Assembly (NCBI GenBank): GCA_016177315.1 | Contig: JACOVN010000128.1 | Location: forward strand, 1 to 7,617 | Length of the DNA stretch: 7,617 nt | Origin: Candidatus Woesearchaeota archaeon | Lineage (GTDB): Archaea; Nanobdellota; Nanobdellia; Woesearchaeales; UBA12501 | Direction of reading: 5' to 3' | Shown here: positions 5,457 through 7,617 of the stretch, one piece after another | Layout of the letters: the number at the start of each line of letters is the position of its first letter | Numbering within the stretch: position 1 is the first letter of the stretch | Program-made: the position numbers and the translations under genes | Notes under the pieces: generated by a model | Seen by the model: the letters and a program-made list of their open reading frames with translations, nothing else | Told to the model about the DNA's origin: nothing | Databases searched by the model: none

Positions 5457-5464
5457 ATTTATAA
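5457..5464 (-). promoter_or_regulatory. TATA box (TTATAAAT) of the tRNA, overlapping the permease stop codon
   Basis: On the minus strand TTATAAAT is centred about 42 nt before G1 of the tRNA. This predicts transcription start near 5434 and a leader of roughly 16 nt. The box includes the TAA stop codon of the permease gene (5461-5459). It allows the tRNA to be transcribed on its own, although read-through from the permease gene is also possible. Confidence 0.65.
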
Positions 5465-6808
5465 TGTTTTTGCTTTCCCCTTTACCTCTCCAAACCTTCT
5501 CACGACAGCATAAAGTACGAACCCAAGGATAGAATATGCTATTCCTCCCAGAATGACTTTGGGCTGGAGATTTATGGCAAGGAAAAGAACTGCGAGAATA
5601 CCCAAGAATGGAAGCACGGCAAATCTCCCGATGTTCAAGGGGGCTTTAAAGGGCCGCTTTACCTTAGGCAATTTGTACCGCAATACGATCAAGGCAAGAT
5701 TCACAATAACAAAAGAAAGGAATATTCCAAAGTTGCTGAACTCTGCCACTAAATCAATCTTCCTCGGCAGAATGAAGAGGAAGGTTAAGAGCATGGAGGC
5801 AAAGACAGCAATATAGGGTGTTCTCCTGCTTACGTGAACCCAGGTAAAGGGCTTCAATAATTTATATTCGTGGGACATGCCATACAATGTCCTGGAAGCA
5901 GCAACCAGCGACATGAGGATGGTATTGCCGGTAGAGAAAAGCGCAATGACTGCCAAGAGAACGAAAGCATTGCTCCCGAGAATAGCAGCAGCAACATCTG
6001 CTAATGGCGCAGCAGATTTTCCTAATGTTTCCCAGCCAACCACGCTTACGGCAGCCATGGCAACCAGAATATAGAGCAAGGTGGAAATGGCAATGGAAAG
6101 CAAGAGTGCCCGTGGAATAGTCTTGGTAGGATTCTTCGTTTCCTCAGATAATTTAACGACACTCTCAAAGCCGATGTAGGCAAAGAATACCAAAGCAGCA
6201 GCATGGAATACTCCAGAAAAGCCCTGCGCCATTTCCATATAATTAACTTTTCCAAAATAGGGCAAGGCGATGAAGATGATAATAAAAAGGCCGACGGTTT
6301 CCAGAATAGTAAAAATAACGTTCATCCATTTGGAATCCTTGATGCCATGAAAATTGATGAAGCTAAAGAAAAAAGTAGCAAGCAGAGCAATGAGCAGTAT
6401 ACTATTGGTTCCAAATAATTTTGAGAAATAGCCTGCAAAGCCCAGAGCAACAGCTGCGCCAGTAATGATCTGTGCTAGCACTGCAAGATAGCCAACGAAA
6501 AAGGCAATGGCTCTTCCAAAGGCATGTTCGGCATAGACATACTCTCCAGCATCAGAAGGAAAGATAGAGCTTAGCTCTGCATAGCTGATGCCAGTAAAAA
6601 CCGCTGCTAAGGCAGAGAGGAGGAAGGAAAGCCAGACAGCATTGCCAGCAGTTCCTGCTGCCATGCCAATCAGAACATAAATGCCAGCTCCAAGGATAAT
6701 GCCCACACCACAGGCAGTTGCCTGGAAGAGGTTGAGGTCTCTCCTTAAGGTCAGTTTCTTTTTGGAGTGAAGGAATCTCTTCCGGTGATGCTCTCGGTGC
6801 TCTTTCAT
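5459..6808 (-). CDS. APC-superfamily amino acid permease
   Basis: This cytoplasmic-membrane transporter takes up or exchanges amino acids or polyamines using an ion gradient or antiport. The 449-aa product has a basic N-terminal tail (many His, Lys and Arg in 1-25) and about 12 hydrophobic segments. Family marks are the TM1 substrate-binding stretch GVGIILGAGIYVLIG (34-48, with the unwound GAG), the TM6 stretch FFAYIGFESV (208-217) followed by SEETKNPTKTIPRA (221-234), and the SRTLYGMSHE loop (305-314). Length and motifs fit an intact APC permease (TC 2.A.3). Substrate cannot be assigned. The ATG at 6808 is preceded by a purine-rich stretch too close for a good Shine-Dalgarno, so translation is probably leaderless. 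It lies 51 nt after the nitrite reductase gene and 40 nt before the tRNA on the same strand. A DPANN-type organism with few biosynthetic genes would depend on such uptake, but that is inference. Confidence 0.92.
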   Translation of the reverse strand: MKEHREHHRKRFLHSKKKLTLRRDLNLFQATACGVGIILGAGIYVLIGMAAGTAGNAVWLSFLLSALAAVFTGISYAELSSIFPSDAGEYVYAEHAFGRAIAFFVGYLAVLAQIITGAAVALGFAGYFSKLFGTNSILLIALLATFFFSFINFHGIKDSKWMNVIFTILETVGLFIIIFIALPYFGKVNYMEMAQGFSGVFHAAALVFFAYIGFESVVKLSEETKNPTKTIPRALLLSIAISTLLYILVAMAAVSVVGWETLGKSAAPLADVAAAILGSNAFVLLAVIALFSTGNTILMSLVAASRTLYGMSHEYKLLKPFTWVHVSRRTPYIAVFASMLLTFLFILPRKIDLVAEFSNFGIFLSFVIVNLALIVLRYKLPKVKRPFKAPLNIGRFAVLPFLGILAVLFLAINLQPKVILGGIAYSILGFVLYAVVRRFGEVKGKAKTL

Positions 6809-6859
6809 GGCCTCTTTTTCCCTTTTTACATTACTTAGTATGCATTATCCCTTGTTCCA
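6809..6859 (-). promoter_or_regulatory. Short gap between nitrite reductase and permease, possible weak promoter
   Basis: The 51-nt minus-strand gap is AT-rich with two TATA-like stretches (ATAATGCAT within 6840-6850 and GTAAAAA within 6823-6829). No hairpin or strong T-run is seen, so read-through from the nitrite reductase gene is possible. Neither box is a good consensus. Confidence 0.3.
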
Positions 6860-7617
6860 TTATTCTACTTTTGCATAAATCTCAGGATTTTCAGAGCCTT
6901 CCACTTGTAGTAATCCCCATGCTCCCCTATCCAGCCTTGCTAAAGCATGATCTACCAACACATACTTGCCAGGCACCTCGAGCTGGAACTCTGCGATGGA
7001 TGCGCCTCCTGCTGGGATGGCTGTTGTCTGCACATTTTTTATGGTCGAGGTAGAGGCTTCCGGATATACTGTATCAAAAATTTCTCCAATGACGTGGAAG
7101 GAAGATATTTTTGAAACACCCCCATTACCAACATATACTCTTATCTTTTCCCCGACATTTGCGGTGAGCGGATAATCCACTAATGCATGTACCCTTCCGT
7201 TAAACAGCACATACTCTGGCTTTTCCTCCAACATTTTCCCTACAGAGAACTCCTGTAGTCCTTTCTCTCCCATTACTCCTTCTGTGTAGAGCTCTCCCTG
7301 CATAACATAAAACTCCTTGTCTACTCTTGGCATTCCTTCTTTCGGCTCTACAAGAATCAAGCCATACATGCCATTGGCCATGTGCATGGGAACATTGGGT
7401 GTTGCGCAGTGGTACACATACAAACCAGGATTCAAAGCCTTGAATTTCATGGTTTTGCTCTGCCCAGGCTCGACATGCGTCAAGACAGCCCCTCCTCCAG
7501 GCCCTGTGACAGCATGGAGATCGATGGAATGATTGTGGATGCTGGAGTTGTGATTGGTTAACGTCAATTCCACGGTATCCCCTTCCCTGACTCTTAGGAA
7601 TGGTCCAGGTACTGTTC
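6860..7617 (-). CDS. nirK: Copper nitrite reductase, NirK/AniA type (5' end cut by the window)
   Basis: The enzyme reduces nitrite to nitric oxide outside the membrane, normally as a trimer of two-cupredoxin subunits. The frame is open to the window edge: 252 complete codons, with VPGPFLRVREGDT upstream of the first GTG, so the true start and any signal peptide lie beyond 7617. Numbering from the first full codon, the type 1 copper ligands are His29, Cys70, His78 and Met83, and the type 2 ligands are His34, His69 and His223. Catalytic Asp32 (HSIDLH), His174 and Ile176 (SSFHVIGEIFD) are present. The eight-residue Cys70-His78 spacing and the MHMANGMYGLILVEPKEG and SSFHVIGEIFD stretches match the Neisseria AniA subgroup more than classical denitrifier NirK. 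All residues needed for activity are there, which argues against a plain multicopper oxidase. The role could be nitrite respiration or detoxification. Confidence 0.92.
   Translation of the reverse strand, partial: TVPGPFLRVREGDTVELTLTNHNSSIHNHSIDLHAVTGPGGGAVLTHVEPGQSKTMKFKALNPGLYVYHCATPNVPMHMANGMYGLILVEPKEGMPRVDKEFYVMQGELYTEGVMGEKGLQEFSVGKMLEEKPEYVLFNGRVHALVDYPLTANVGEKIRVYVGNGGVSKISSFHVIGEIFDTVYPEASTSTIKNVQTTAIPAGGASIAEFQLEVPGKYVLVDHALARLDRGAWGLLQVEGSENPEIYAKVE

Noticed and set aside
1..7617. CRISPR array, insertion sequence or attachment site
   Set aside because: No regularly spaced repeats, transposase motifs or terminal inverted repeats with target duplications were seen on either strand.

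Overview
The window looks archaeal. Both large plus-strand genes belong to the archaeal type IV pilus/archaellum-like secretion families (a GspE/FlaI-type ATPase and a FlaJ/TadC-type membrane platform). AT-rich TATA boxes lie near gene starts, most genes lack a Shine-Dalgarno sequence, and one tRNA gene is broken by introns that fold into archaeal bulge-helix-bulge (BHB) splice motifs. The mix of family types fits a DPANN-type archaeon (for example Micrarchaeota, Woesearchaeota or relatives) better than a methanogen or haloarchaeon. That placement is inference, and an intron-rich thermoproteal lineage is the main alternative.

Layout, plus strand: a short upstream region with a perfect 9-bp inverted repeat (22-46); a 761-aa secretion/pilus ATPase (92-2377); a leader with a clear TATA box and an AGGAGG ribosome binding site feeding a 71-aa basic protein of unknown function (2534-2749); then a 760-aa polytopic platform protein with two T2SSF-type domains (2822-5104). 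The ATPase and platform protein are expected to work together at the membrane to assemble or retract a pilin-like filament or drive secretion. No pilin or prepilin peptidase is in the window.

Layout, minus strand (read right to left): a 5'-truncated copper nitrite reductase of the NirK/AniA type with all copper and catalytic residues intact (7617-6860); a 449-aa APC-family amino acid permease (6808-5459); and a tRNA gene (5418-5224) with its own TATA box over the permease stop codon. The two transcription directions converge at 5105-5223, which holds a long imperfect hairpin and opposed T-runs.

The standout is the tRNA. Read directly, its halves do not make a cloverleaf. Removing five short segments (30, 22, 20, 29 and 20 nt; 121 of 195 nt) gives a normal 74-nt tRNA-Phe(GAA) with all stems fully paired. 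The cuts lie after positions 4 (acceptor stem), 27 (anticodon stem), 37 (canonical), 44 (variable loop) and 59 (T loop). Three of the five fit the strict BHB rule to the nucleotide (4-bp helix, two 3-nt bulges, cut after the second bulge base). The other two are relaxed. Five introns in one tRNA is, to my knowledge, more than has been described, and a standard tRNA finder would probably miss the gene.
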